DNA from: JBCBWG01 sp038523925
Lineage (GTDB): Bacteria; Pseudomonadota; Alphaproteobacteria; Rhizobiales; Hyphomicrobiaceae
NCBI GenBank assembly: GCA_038523925.1
Contig: JBCBIY010000006.1
Coordinates: forward strand, 123,294 to 187,293
Direction of reading: 5' to 3'
DNA length: 64,000 nucleotides
Positions 41,424-54,319 of the stretch are shown here, in pieces. The notes beneath the pieces were generated by a model. The model was given only the letters and a program-made list of their open reading frames with translations. It did no database searches and was not told where the DNA came from. The translations under genes were made by a program, and so were the position numbers. Each line of letters starts with the position of its first letter. Positions within the stretch are counted from its first letter, which is position 1.

Positions 41424-43013
41424 ATGTCGCACATCGCATTCGATCGCCAGTTCCACGACCTGATCTACGAGCACGAACCGGTACATCAGCTCGGCACCGG
41501 CTTCACGTTCACCGAGGGGCCGATCTGGAACCCGCGCGAGCGTCATCTGCTATTCTCAGACATGCCGGGCGACGTGCGCCGCAAATGGACGCCGGACGGC
41601 CAGGTCGTTGAGGTCCAGCGCCCGTCCAATATGGCGAACGGGCTCACGTACGACGCCGAACTCAATCTGCTGGCCTGTGAGCACGCGACAAGTTCTGTCG
41701 TGCGCATCCGGCCCGACGGCACGCGCGAGGTGATGTGCTCGCAGTTCGAAGGCCGCGAGCTCAATTCCCCAAACGACATCTGCGTGAAGTCTGACGGGAC
41801 GATCTACTTCACGGACCCGACCTTCGGCCGGATGCCGCACTATGGCGTTGAGCGGCCTCTGCAGCAGGGCTTCCGCGGCGTCTACATGATGCGGCCGGGG
41901 CATACGCCGGGCGACGAGCCGACCCTGGTGTCGGACCGGTATATGTTCGATCAGCCGAACGGCCTGATGTTCTCGCCGTGCGAGAAGTGGATGTGGGTTA
42001 ACGACACCGGGCAGGCCAACATCCGCATGTTCGACGTCGCGCCCGATGGGCGGCTGACCAACGACCGGATCTTTGCGTCCGGCATTCGCGACACGCTTAA
42101 GGCCGGCCTCCCTGACGGCATGAAAGCCGACACCAACGGCAACGTCTGGGTGACGGCGCCGGGCGGGGTCTGGGTCTACTCGTTCCGCGGCATGCTGCTC
42201 GGCAGAATCGAAGTGCCGGAGATGGTGGCGAACCTGCATTGGGGCGGCGAGAACTGGGACACGCTCTTTATGTGCGCGACGACGTCGCTCTACGCCGTGA
42301 AGACAAAAGCGCGCCCGCGCATCGAGCCGTTCATGAACCCGCGGCCCGCAACGGTCGCGGCGGCGCCGACTGCGCATGGGTCTGCAACCGCGGAAGCCGC
42401 AGGCGCGCTTGGCATCAATCCACGCAAGACAGCGCTGATCATTCAGGACCTGCAAAACGACGTCATGATCGATGGCGGCGCGTTCGCAAGTACGGGCTCG
42501 CCGCAACACGCGCGAGAGCAGAACGTCGTCGAGAACGCAAAGCAGCTCGCGGCAGCGGCGCGGCGGTCCGGCGCGATGGTCATTCATGTCTGGATGGTGT
42601 GCGAGCCGGGGCATCCGGCGCTGGCGCAGCATGCGCCCCTGTTCCAGGGGCTTAAGGGTGAGAACGCGCTCGTGCGGGGCACGTGGGGCGTCGCGCCAGT
42701 CGCCGGCCTCGAGCCGCAGCCGGGCGACCTCATTGTCGAGAAGATGTCGATGAGTGCTTGGGAGACGAGCCGTTTGCAAAGCTACCTGCAGCATGCCGGC
42801 ATCGAGACGATCATCAGCACCGGCGCGTGGACGAACATGAGCGTCGAGCACACCGCGCGCACCGGTGCCGACAAGGGCTACCGCGTCATCGTGCCGGAAG
42901 ATGCGTGTTCAACAATGAACGCCGACTGGCATCGCGCGTCGATTGAGTACGCGATGACGAACGTCGCAACGATCAGTAAGACGCGGGACGTCGTCGCGGC
43001 ACTCGCCGGCTGA
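41424..43013 (+). CDS. Fusion: SMP-30/gluconolactonase domain + isochorismatase-like domain
   Basis: A 529-residue fusion. Residues 1-~295 are an SMP-30/gluconolactonase beta-propeller: FTEGPIW supplies the metal Glu, SPNDICVKSDG the Asn, and PDGMKADTNGNVW the Asp. A ~40-residue Ala/Thr-rich linker leads to an isochorismatase-fold domain (about 335-525) with Asp342 (QDLQNDV) and Lys440 (VEKMSMSAW). The usual nucleophile Cys in T-N-x-C-V-x-x-T-A-R is Ser473 (TNMSVEHTAR). Without Cys an amidase mechanism is doubtful; isochorismatases proper also lack it. ATG chosen over a GTG three codons earlier because TTTGGAG is well spaced. Last gene of the operon. Confidence 0.85.
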   Translation: MSHIAFDRQFHDLIYEHEPVHQLGTGFTFTEGPIWNPRERHLLFSDMPGDVRRKWTPDGQVVEVQRPSNMANGLTYDAELNLLACEHATSSVVRIRPDGTREVMCSQFEGRELNSPNDICVKSDGTIYFTDPTFGRMPHYGVERPLQQGFRGVYMMRPGHTPGDEPTLVSDRYMFDQPNGLMFSPCEKWMWVNDTGQANIRMFDVAPDGRLTNDRIFASGIRDTLKAGLPDGMKADTNGNVWVTAPGGVWVYSFRGMLLGRIEVPEMVANLHWGGENWDTLFMCATTSLYAVKTKARPRIEPFMNPRPATVAAAPTAHGSATAEAAGALGINPRKTALIIQDLQNDVMIDGGAFASTGSPQHAREQNVVENAKQLAAAARRSGAMVIHVWMVCEPGHPALAQHAPLFQGLKGENALVRGTWGVAPVAGLEPQPGDLIVEKMSMSAWETSRLQSYLQHAGIETIISTGAWTNMSVEHTARTGADKGYRVIVPEDACSTMNADWHRASIEYAMTNVATISKTRDVVAALAG

Positions 43014-43025
43014 AGCGTTCCGCCC

Positions 43026-43538
43026 TTACCGCTGGTTGCTTCCGCTAAAGTAGCGCCAGCGACGTTGCATTTCGGTGAGGATCGTCTCCGGCTGTCCGCC
43101 GAACGGCTCGAGGTCGATGAGCAGTTTGTTGTCGCTCGGCATGCGCCAAGGCAGCCGCATCAAGAGCCGATGATACGGCAGGTCGCGCCAGTCGGCCATG
43201 ATCGCCCCGTCCATCGAGCGCGACAGCGTAATCTCAAGCTCATTGACCGCGATGTTGCGGATCGCGCGCTTTGCGATCCTGAGCCCGGCAACGCCGCGCC
43301 ACGCAATCAAGCCGAAGCCTTCGATAAAGATGCCGTACTGGTTCGCGCCAATGCGGGCCTTGTCGGTCTCGATAAGCGGGAAGAAGAAGAACGCGCCAAC
43401 GGCACCGGCCGCGCCAAGGATCAACGCCATCTGACTGCCCGTCAGAAACGCCACGCTCGAAAATACGACTGCACCGAGCCCAAGCACATAAACGCGAAAT
43501 GTGCCTTTGCCCCGCGCGTAACCGATCGCATACCCCAT
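43026..43538 (-). CDS. Membrane protein of unknown function, PH-like
   Basis: A 170-residue protein with two adjacent hydrophobic segments near the N-terminus (VYVLGLGAVVFSSVAFL and LILGAAGAVGAFFFF) and a beta-rich soluble domain (ANQYGIFIEGFGLIAWRGVA), the layout of bacterial PH-domain membrane proteins of the YdbS/STM3941 kind. A TTG start 13 codons upstream is possible, but the ATG has GGAGCG about 8 nt before it. It follows ubiE on the same strand and converges on the catabolic operon. Confidence 0.7.
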   Translation of the reverse strand: MGYAIGYARGKGTFRVYVLGLGAVVFSSVAFLTGSQMALILGAAGAVGAFFFFPLIETDKARIGANQYGIFIEGFGLIAWRGVAGLRIAKRAIRNIAVNELEITLSRSMDGAIMADWRDLPYHRLLMRLPWRMPSDNKLLIDLEPFGGQPETILTEMQRRWRYFSGSNQR

Positions 43539-43695
43539 GGGCTCGCTCCGGCGGGTGTCATCGCTTGTCGTCGTCAAAGTCGAAAGAACTCCCCTTGGTT
43601 CCGGTAGCCGTCAGACATCCTCCCGGCAACGGTCACCTGACGGGCACCTTGCCCAATTCGGCGGCACCGGCAGCAACGGCACGGCCTGCGGGTGC

Positions 43696-44463
43696 CTAGA
43701 CCTTCCAGCCGCTGTGGATCGCGGCAACGCCACCGGTCAGGTTACGATAAGACACCTGCACGAACCCGGCGTCGCGGATCATGTCGGCGAACTGCTCCTG
43801 ATCGGGGAACCGACGGATCGACTCGACCAGATACTGGTAGGAGTCGCGATCGCCCGTCGTCAGTTCGCCGAGGCGCGGGATGACTTCGAACGAGTGGAAG
43901 TCATAGAGCCAGTCGAGCCCGGGCACCGTGACGTCGGAAAACTCAAGGCAGAGAAAGCGACCGCCGGGCTTCAACACGCGGTAGGCTTCGCCGAGCGCTT
44001 TCGGGATGTCTGTCACGTTCCGGATGCCGAATGCGATCGTGTAGGCGTCGAACCGGGCGTCCTCGAACGCAAGCGCTTCGGCGTTGCCTTCGACCAGATC
44101 GATGCGGTCGGCGAGGCCGGCGTCGAAAACCCGGTCGCGGCCGACATCAAGCATCTCCGGGCTGATGTCACAGATCGTTGAATGGCATCGGCTGCCGCCG
44201 CGGCGCACGACGCGCATCGCGACGTCACCCGTCCCGCCCGCGACATCGAGGTGCCGGAACGGCGTCGCCCCGCGCGGAGGGTTCAGCATGGTGACGAAGT
44301 CGGACTTCCAGAGCCGATGCAGCCCGCCCGACATCAGGTCGTTCATCAGGTCATAGCGCCCCGCGACGGAGGCAAAAACGCTGTTGACCTTCTGCTGCCG
44401 CTCGCTCGGCTCGATCTGTTCGAAGCCGAATGTGCCGCTCGTATCGCGCGTGCGCTCGCTCAT
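43696..44463 (-). CDS. ubiE: Ubiquinone/menaquinone biosynthesis C-methyltransferase
   Basis: A 255-residue class I SAM-dependent methyltransferase of the UbiE/COQ5 family. The N-terminal VNSVFASVAGRYDLMNDLMS, the SAM-binding HLDVAGGTGDVA and FGIRNVTDIPKALGEAYRVL, and the C-terminal NLTGGVAAIHSGWK are diagnostic. It methylates the C2 position of the demethylated quinone ring in ubiquinone synthesis. The start at MSERTRD is used; a longer frame adds 32 unrelated residues. The next upstream genes on the strand are the ABC-2 exporter, with mutM divergent beyond. Confidence 0.95.
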   Translation of the reverse strand: MSERTRDTSGTFGFEQIEPSERQQKVNSVFASVAGRYDLMNDLMSGGLHRLWKSDFVTMLNPPRGATPFRHLDVAGGTGDVAMRVVRRGGSRCHSTICDISPEMLDVGRDRVFDAGLADRIDLVEGNAEALAFEDARFDAYTIAFGIRNVTDIPKALGEAYRVLKPGGRFLCLEFSDVTVPGLDWLYDFHSFEVIPRLGELTTGDRDSYQYLVESIRRFPDQEQFADMIRDAGFVQVSYRNLTGGVAAIHSGWKV

Positions 44464-44539
44464 GGGATGTCCGCAATCTCGCGTTGCTGTTGGGCCAAGT
44501 CTAACCCAACGCGGCGTGGACCGGTACGGGCGTCTCGTC

Positions 44540-46062
44540 TCAGACTTCGCGTGGCGCAAACAGCCGGGCGACGGCGACCACGGACAGGGCGAGGCCGACG
44601 AAGAGCAGCGAAATCCACATGCCGGCCGCCGCCATGACGGCCGCGCCCGCCCAACTGATCGACGAGAAGGCTTCGGCGAACGTTGAGACCTTGGACGCTG
44701 CCTGGCGGCGCCGGAAGAGGCTGCGTCGGGCTTGCGACCGGAACATCAACTGAATGACCACCGATGACGCCGATGCGAGGAGCACGAAGATGGCGCAGAC
44801 AACGCCCACCCAAACGTCCGCAATTGCGATGGCGAAGATGAGCGGGCTCGATGCGGCTGCCACCACCGCGAGCACAGACTGCACCTTCGCGGTTGTGAGC
44901 TGACGCGGCGATACCGGCGCCGTTTCGACCAGTTCGTGCGCGTCTTCGCCTGAGATAGCGAGCCACGCGAGGCCACCGGCGAGCTGGCCCACCGCCATGA
45001 CGAGCACCGGCGCAAGGATGACCGACGCCGTTGTGCCTTCGGAAAAGTTCCGCCAGAGCAGAACAGCGGGCGGGATCAGGTAGAGGACCTGCATCAACGT
45101 CTGCGAAACAAGCCAGGGATCGCGGGCGAGCAGCCGCCACTCTTTCTGCCTGAGCGCCTGGGCCGCCGTCTTGCAGCGGAACTCCCACGGCGTGCCGGCC
45201 TTGACTGCACCTTCGCCGATGTTGGCTGCGATGAGGACCGTGCGGCCGAAGCTGCCGGCAAACGCGACGATCGTGAGCGCCAGGATAGAGAGTGCAACCG
45301 CGAGCAGGATCAGCAGCGCCTGCGGGTCGGCGAGCATGGCGCGCGCCGGGGTCCAGAGCCAGCTATCGAGCGCCGGCATCGCCTCGATGACGCTGTCGGA
45401 TTGAAACAGCTTCACCCGTGACATTTGACCGAACGACAGGATCGCCGCGATCTGTGTGCCGATCAGGAAGACCGCGCCCATGACGGCGGCTACGATTTGC
45501 GCAACGAGCCGCGTCCGGCGCGGGCCGATGAGCTTGAACAGAACGAACGTGATGGAAACCGCAAGGCTGGTGGCGATTGCCGCGAGCGCGAGGACGGCTG
45601 GAAAGACTGCAAACCAGCTCGGCCCGTCGATGATGGCGGCGACAACGACGAACGGCACGATCAGCAGCAATGCGAGCGCTGATGTCTGGGCGACGATCGC
45701 GCTCACGCGCACCGCAAAGATCGTGCGTTCCGACGTTGGCGATGAGAGCAGCAGGTCGAGGTCAGCGCGGGCGTAAAAGGCGCGCGTGACCGACTCGATC
45801 GCTTGGGGGATCATCAATGAGAATGCGAGCGCATAGAGGCCCGATAGCAGCACGAGCGTGCCGGCGTCAGCGACGACGCCGTTTGCGAGCGGGCCGGAGA
45901 TCATCGCGTACGCGAGGACGTGTATCGCGAGCACAAAGACGCCGACGCCGATGTAAGCCGAGCGTTCGCGGCGGCGCTGACCGGCTGTCATCATCGACAT
46001 CCAATCGCGCCACGCGAGCCGCAGCTCGTGCGTTGCAAACCAGCCAAGGCTGCCGGTACCGG

Positions 46063-46066
<4 letters not shown>
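44540..46066 (-). CDS. ABC-2-type exporter permease
   Basis: A 508-residue polytopic membrane protein with roughly twelve hydrophobic segments. DLDLLLSSPTSERTIFAVRV near residues 93-112 is a motif frequently seen in ABC-2 permeases paired with drug- or lipid-export ATPases. It overlaps the ATPase gene by 4 bp, forming a two-gene exporter. The substrate is unknown. Confidence 0.82.
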
Positions 46067-46857
<791 letters not shown>

Positions 46858-47042
46858 GGGACGCACTTTCGGGAACACTGGAGGACGCGGTTTGGCGCGG
46901 ACAACGGACTGCGTGGCATGATTATCCGAACGCGGTTGCCAAACACTGAAACCGGCCGGCGCCGTCGCAAGCTGGGACGGCCGTTCAGCCGCGCGAAAGA
47001 CTTTGTTGCCTCCAACGCCGCTGAAAGCGCCTAAAGGCCCGC

Positions 47043-47924
47043 ATGCCCGAGCTGCCCGAAGTCGAAACTGTCCGCCGCGGCCTCGCCCCTGTCATGGAAG
47101 GCGCGCGGATTGTGCGCGTCGAGCAGCGCCGGCCGGACTTGCGGTTTCCGCTGCCCGACAGGTTTGCAGGCCGGCTCGAGGGCAGCCGCATCCTGCGACT
47201 TGGCCGCCGCGCGAAGTTTGTCTGCGTGACGCTTGATACGGGCGAGATGCTGATCATGCACCTCGGCATGAGCGGCCGGTTTACAATCGAAGCCGGCGCG
47301 GCGCAGAAGAGGCCGGGTCAGTTCGTGCACGATGTCGGCGGCATCACCGCGCACGACCACGTGGTCTTCCACATGAGCTCCGGCGCCCGCATCACCTACA
47401 ATGACCCGCGCCGTTTCGGTTACATGGACCTCGTTTCGGCGGCCGACGCTGAGGCGTGTCGCCACTTTGCGGCGCTTGGTGTTGAGCCGCTCGGCAACGC
47501 CTTCAACGCCGCGCATCTGGCGCGGCGTGGCGCAGGCAAGGTGCAGGACATGAAGGCGTTCCTGCTCGATCAGCGCAACGTTGCCGGGCTCGGCAACATC
47601 TATGTCTGCGAGGCGCTGCACCGCGCAGGGGTTTCGCCACGACGGAAGGCTGGCGGGCTCGCTCTCAAATCTGGCGCGCCGACCGACCGTGCCGAGCGGC
47701 TGGCCGTCACAATCCGGCAGGTGCTCGAACAGGCGATTGCCGCGGGCGGGTCATCGTTGCGGGACTATGCAGGCGCTGACGGAGAACTTGGCTACTTCCA
47801 GCATACGTTCCGGGCCTACGGCCGCGAGGGCAGCCACTGCCCGACCGACGGCTGCCCGGGCACCATCCGCCGCATCGTCCAGGCCGGCCGCAGCACCTTC
47901 TTCTGCGGCCGCTGCCAACGCTGA
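47043..47924 (+). CDS. mutM: Formamidopyrimidine-DNA glycosylase
   Basis: A 293-residue base-excision repair enzyme that removes 8-oxoguanine. MPELPEVETVRRGL supplies the catalytic Pro2 (Schiff base) and Glu3. The helix-two-turn-helix LLDQRNVAGLGNIYVCEAL and the C-terminal zinc finger (CPTDGCPGTI followed by FFCGRCQR) are intact. It is divergent from the ABC exporter and lies near ubiE. Confidence 0.96.
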   Translation: MPELPEVETVRRGLAPVMEGARIVRVEQRRPDLRFPLPDRFAGRLEGSRILRLGRRAKFVCVTLDTGEMLIMHLGMSGRFTIEAGAAQKRPGQFVHDVGGITAHDHVVFHMSSGARITYNDPRRFGYMDLVSAADAEACRHFAALGVEPLGNAFNAAHLARRGAGKVQDMKAFLLDQRNVAGLGNIYVCEALHRAGVSPRRKAGGLALKSGAPTDRAERLAVTIRQVLEQAIAAGGSSLRDYAGADGELGYFQHTFRAYGREGSHCPTDGCPGTIRRIVQAGRSTFFCGRCQR

Positions 47925-48119
47925 GGGTCGTGTTGGCTCAGTAGGTTCACTACGCTGGCGAAGTGACCAAGCGTGTCACAATCCTCGAAACTAAGACGAC
48001 CCTTTCGAAGCTGCTCGCGCGCTTTGAAGCTGGCGAGGAGTTCGTGATCTGCCGTGGCGACAAACCGGTTGCCGTATCTGCGAGTTTGCGGTCGATGTCG
48101 TCTGGTCGCGGACGGATGC

Positions 48120-51245
<3,126 letters not shown>

Positions 51246-51433
51246 GGGGTCGACTTAAGTCAAATGGGGAAGGGCGGCAATGCAACCGGGCACGCTGCTG
51301 ACACTTTCCCCCTACGAAGCCGAGCCGCTTACGGCTCAGCCGCCGCGCACCCTGAATTTGCAGTGAACGGCCCGATCAAGCGTGGTTAAAGTGCCGCGCA
51401 CTAGGCCTGTCCCTGCACTTTAAGGGGACGGAT

Positions 51434-52129
51434 ATGGCTGCTGCCAACGCAATGACTGACTTTGGTGGGGACCTTTCGATGGCAAATCAGAACGACAAAG
51501 ACTTGGTTGGACGCGCGCAGGAGTGGACCGAGCCGGAACGCGGCAGTCCGCTGGCGGGCGTCAAGCGGCTTGTGCAGATGACGCTGCTGGCCGTTTCGAT
51601 TGTTGCGGCGGTGCCGACGATGATCACGCTCTACCACGCGTTTTCAAACGAGGTGCCGTACAGCAAGGTGAACCACCTGCTTGCCCAGCAGAAGATGTGG
51701 CAGCAGCAGGGATCGTGCATGCCGGACATCAACTTCGGCGAGCTGACGACGGCGAACGGCACCAAGGTGTTCGTCGGCGCATGCCCGAAGTCTGGTGACA
51801 TCCTGTTCCGGCTCGTCAGCAACAAGGGCGAGATCAACCACGAGTGGTTTCCGGTCAAAAACTTCGACCAGACGGCCCAGGGCGCTGGCATCCTCGATTG
51901 GCTGATCGCACAGGCTCGCGCAGATGACGCCCGCCGCGGCCCGGCCAAGCGGTTCGCGCAAAACTCAACGTTCTCTGTGGTGTGTCAGGCCAACGGGCCG
52001 AAGAACACGCTCGTGCGCGTCGTCAAGGAAGGCGGCACCTGCTTTAAGGAGACGATGTCGCTCTTCACCGGCAAGGTGACCGGCCGCGAGGAAGTCGCCT
52101 GCGATGCGACCTGCACGCCGACAGGGTAG
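51434..52129 (+). CDS. Membrane-anchored protein of unknown function
   Basis: A 231-residue protein with one transmembrane segment (about residues 49-68: MTLLAVSIVAAVPTMITLYH). The C-terminal domain contains five cysteines (GSCMPD, VGACPK, VVCQA, GGTCFKE, VACDATC) and is probably periplasmic. The family is not recognised. Start supported by AGGGGAC before the ATG. Divergent from uvrA. Confidence 0.7.
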   Translation: MAAANAMTDFGGDLSMANQNDKDLVGRAQEWTEPERGSPLAGVKRLVQMTLLAVSIVAAVPTMITLYHAFSNEVPYSKVNHLLAQQKMWQQQGSCMPDINFGELTTANGTKVFVGACPKSGDILFRLVSNKGEINHEWFPVKNFDQTAQGAGILDWLIAQARADDARRGPAKRFAQNSTFSVVCQANGPKNTLVRVVKEGGTCFKETMSLFTGKVTGREEVACDATCTPTG

Positions 52130-52152
52130 CATCGCTACCTACAAAGCTACCG

Positions 52153-52521
52153 CTACCGCTCGCGCGCGTCTGTCGCCGGGCGGTAGACGGTTCGGCCCAT
52201 CCAAGGCTGGACGTCCAGGTGTTGCAGCCAGTCTTTCACCGACGGGATCCAGCCGAGGTCATCCTTGACGTGCTGCTCGCCGATCGTGCGGACCGGGACG
52301 TGCTTGCCGTCGCTATTCATGAGAGTGGTCCCGAAGATCGCTTCGCAGAGGAATATCCCTTCGCTGTGATGGCGCAGCGCCCGGTGGCGAAGGTCGGCAA
52401 TGTGCGCCTTGGATTCATCGAACCAGTCGTGGATCGCCTGATAGTCCTCAGGACGTCCGCCAAAGAGATGCACGGACCGGACCGCGTGTTGATAGGGATG
52501 CGCCACGGCTCGCTCGCTCAA
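52153..52521 (-). CDS. Protein of unknown function
   Basis: A 122-residue soluble protein rich in His and Asp, with the HS-x-IADLRHRALRHHSEGIF-like stretch (DESKAHIADLRHRALRHHSE) near the middle and IPSVKDWLQHLDVQPWMG near the end. The family is not recognised with confidence; short proteins of this kind turn up in accessory regions. It starts 4 bp inside the preceding gene, so the two are coupled. Confidence 0.65.
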   Translation of the reverse strand: MSERAVAHPYQHAVRSVHLFGGRPEDYQAIHDWFDESKAHIADLRHRALRHHSEGIFLCEAIFGTTLMNSDGKHVPVRTIGEQHVKDDLGWIPSVKDWLQHLDVQPWMGRTVYRPATDARER

Positions 52522-53153
52522 TCGCTGCCGATATCGATATTCTCGACCACTGGCTCGGCATTGCGGTCTTCCACCAGCGTCAGGCGGTGCAGGTCGGCAT
52601 AGAGCGCGCCGAACATCAAATACTCGCCCGTGCCGAAGCCGCCGCCGAACATGCGGGCGGCGAGGTCAGAGCCAAGCCCGTGACGCAAATCGTCTTGAAG
52701 GGATTTCGCGGTCCCGTCCGGCGCGCCTGAGCCATCGCGACCAAGGTCTTGGACCATGGCATCGACGCTGACGTGTTCGCCAGACGTCCGCTCCCCGTGC
52801 GCGACCCAGCCGAAACCCTCATCGTTGCCGCCGTCGTAGCGCACGTAAAGCCGCTCGATACCGATGCCGCGCAGGCGGCGGATGAGGTCTGCCATCTCCC
52901 GCTCATAAGCTGCCGGCGCGCCCGAGGTCGGCGGGTCCGGCACGATGCCAAACGTGCGCATCACCCGCTCCTTGAAGCCCGGCTTGTCGCTGGCGGCGTT
53001 TGCCTTCAGACCCGGGTAGTTGATCGGGACCGGCTCGCGATCGACGCCAAAGTCCCGCGGCTCCAGGTACATGAATGCGCTGGGCTTGGGCGGCGGAGGC
53101 TCCGAGCCGTCGTCAGGCCAGACCTCGTCCGATGTGTCGTAAAAGTAGGGCAT
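52518..53153 (-). CDS. Protein of unknown function
   Basis: A 211-residue soluble protein. The N-terminal part is acidic and Pro-rich (DDGSEPPPPKPSAF); the C-terminal part contains IRRLRGIGIERLYVRYDGGN, DEGFGWV and TGEYLMFGALYADLHRLTLV. I cannot name the family. MPYFYDT is preferred to the start 19 codons upstream. It overlaps the downstream unknown gene by 4 bp, and the pair is likely a small two-gene unit, perhaps of accessory origin. Confidence 0.65.
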   Translation of the reverse strand: MPYFYDTSDEVWPDDGSEPPPPKPSAFMYLEPRDFGVDREPVPINYPGLKANAASDKPGFKERVMRTFGIVPDPPTSGAPAAYEREMADLIRRLRGIGIERLYVRYDGGNDEGFGWVAHGERTSGEHVSVDAMVQDLGRDGSGAPDGTAKSLQDDLRHGLGSDLAARMFGGGFGTGEYLMFGALYADLHRLTLVEDRNAEPVVENIDIGSD

Positions 53154-53299
53154 TGGGGTCTCAACACTGTGATGCGCATTGGCGGACCGGTCGGGCGCGC
53201 CTAAATCCAAAGTTAGTGCATCCTAAACCACGAAACCACACGCCCGCTCATTCGTTGCTATTGGCGGGCGCTGGCTTGGTACAGTCTTGGAGACCTCGA

Positions 53300-54268
53300 A
53301 TGGGCATGTTGGTGGATGGCGCGTGGCAGGTGAAACCGCAGCCGCGCAACAAGGATGGCGACTTCGCAAGGAAGCCGTCGCAGTTTCGCAATTGGGTGAC
53401 GGCCGATGGCGCGGCCGGACCCACCGGCGAGGGCGGCTTCAAAGCGGAGGCCGGCCGCTATCATCTTTATGTGTCGCTTGCCTGCCCGTGGGCCAACCGC
53501 ACGCTCATCATGCGCAACCTCAAAGGCCTTCAGGATGCGATCAGCGTGTCCGTCGTCCACTGGTTCATGGGCGATGAAGGCTGGAACTTCGCGGATGGCG
53601 ATGGCGTTGTCCCTGACCCCATTCATGGCGCGAAGTTCATGCACCAGGTCTACACCGCGGCTGACCCGAACGCGACGACCAAGGTGACTGTGCCGGTCCT
53701 GTGGGACCGCGAGCGCGGGACGATCGTCAGCAATGAGTCGTCCGAGATCATCCGCATGCTCAACAGCGCGTTCGACGGGATCGGGTCCGGCGGACCGGAC
53801 TACTACCCGGCCGCCAAGCGCGCCGAGATCGATGCGATCAACGAACCGGTCTACGAGGCGATCAACAACGGTGTTTATCGGTCTGGCTTTGCGACGACGC
53901 AGTCAGCCTACGACAAGGCGGCCGATGCAGTGTTCGCGATGATGGAGACTGTCGAGGAGCGTCTTGGAGCGTCGCGCTATCTGGTTGGTGACGACATCAC
54001 GGAAGCCGATATTCGGCTGTTTCCGACACTGATCAGGTTCGATCCTATTTATCATATCCACTTTAAATGCAGCCGGAAGCGGTTGATCGAGTATCCGAAC
54101 CTGTGGGGCTATACGCGCGAGCTTTTCCAGATCCCGGAGTTTCGCGAGACCATCAATTTTCACCACATCCGCCACCACTATTTTGAGAGCCATGAGAGCG
54201 TGAACCCAACCCGCATCGTCGCGCAGGCCCCTGAGATGGATTTGCTCGCACCGCACGGGCGCGGTTAA
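53300..54268 (+). CDS. Glutathionyl-hydroquinone reductase (GST xi class)
   Basis: A 322-residue glutathione transferase-like enzyme of the YqjG/ECM4 family. YVSLACPWANR supplies catalytic Cys62; WHFMG-like VVHWFMGDEGW, VPVLWDRERGTIVSNESSEI and EYPNLWGYTRELFQIPEF are typical of the class. It reduces glutathionyl-hydroquinones to hydroquinones, useful in quinone detoxification and aromatic breakdown. An upstream in-frame extension of 75 codons overlaps the divergent gene and is rejected in favour of MGMLVDG. Confidence 0.9.
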   Translation: MGMLVDGAWQVKPQPRNKDGDFARKPSQFRNWVTADGAAGPTGEGGFKAEAGRYHLYVSLACPWANRTLIMRNLKGLQDAISVSVVHWFMGDEGWNFADGDGVVPDPIHGAKFMHQVYTAADPNATTKVTVPVLWDRERGTIVSNESSEIIRMLNSAFDGIGSGGPDYYPAAKRAEIDAINEPVYEAINNGVYRSGFATTQSAYDKAADAVFAMMETVEERLGASRYLVGDDITEADIRLFPTLIRFDPIYHIHFKCSRKRLIEYPNLWGYTRELFQIPEFRETINFHHIRHHYFESHESVNPTRIVAQAPEMDLLAPHGRG

Positions 54269-54319
54269 GCCTGCCGGGCGCACACCTGCACCCGCACGCG
54301 ATGGTCCTGGAGATCGACC

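Noticed and set aside
51246..51433. SOS (LexA) box for uvrA
   Set aside because: Neither GTTC-N7-GTTC nor GAAC-N7-GAAC occurs in the gap; only a single GAAC is present.
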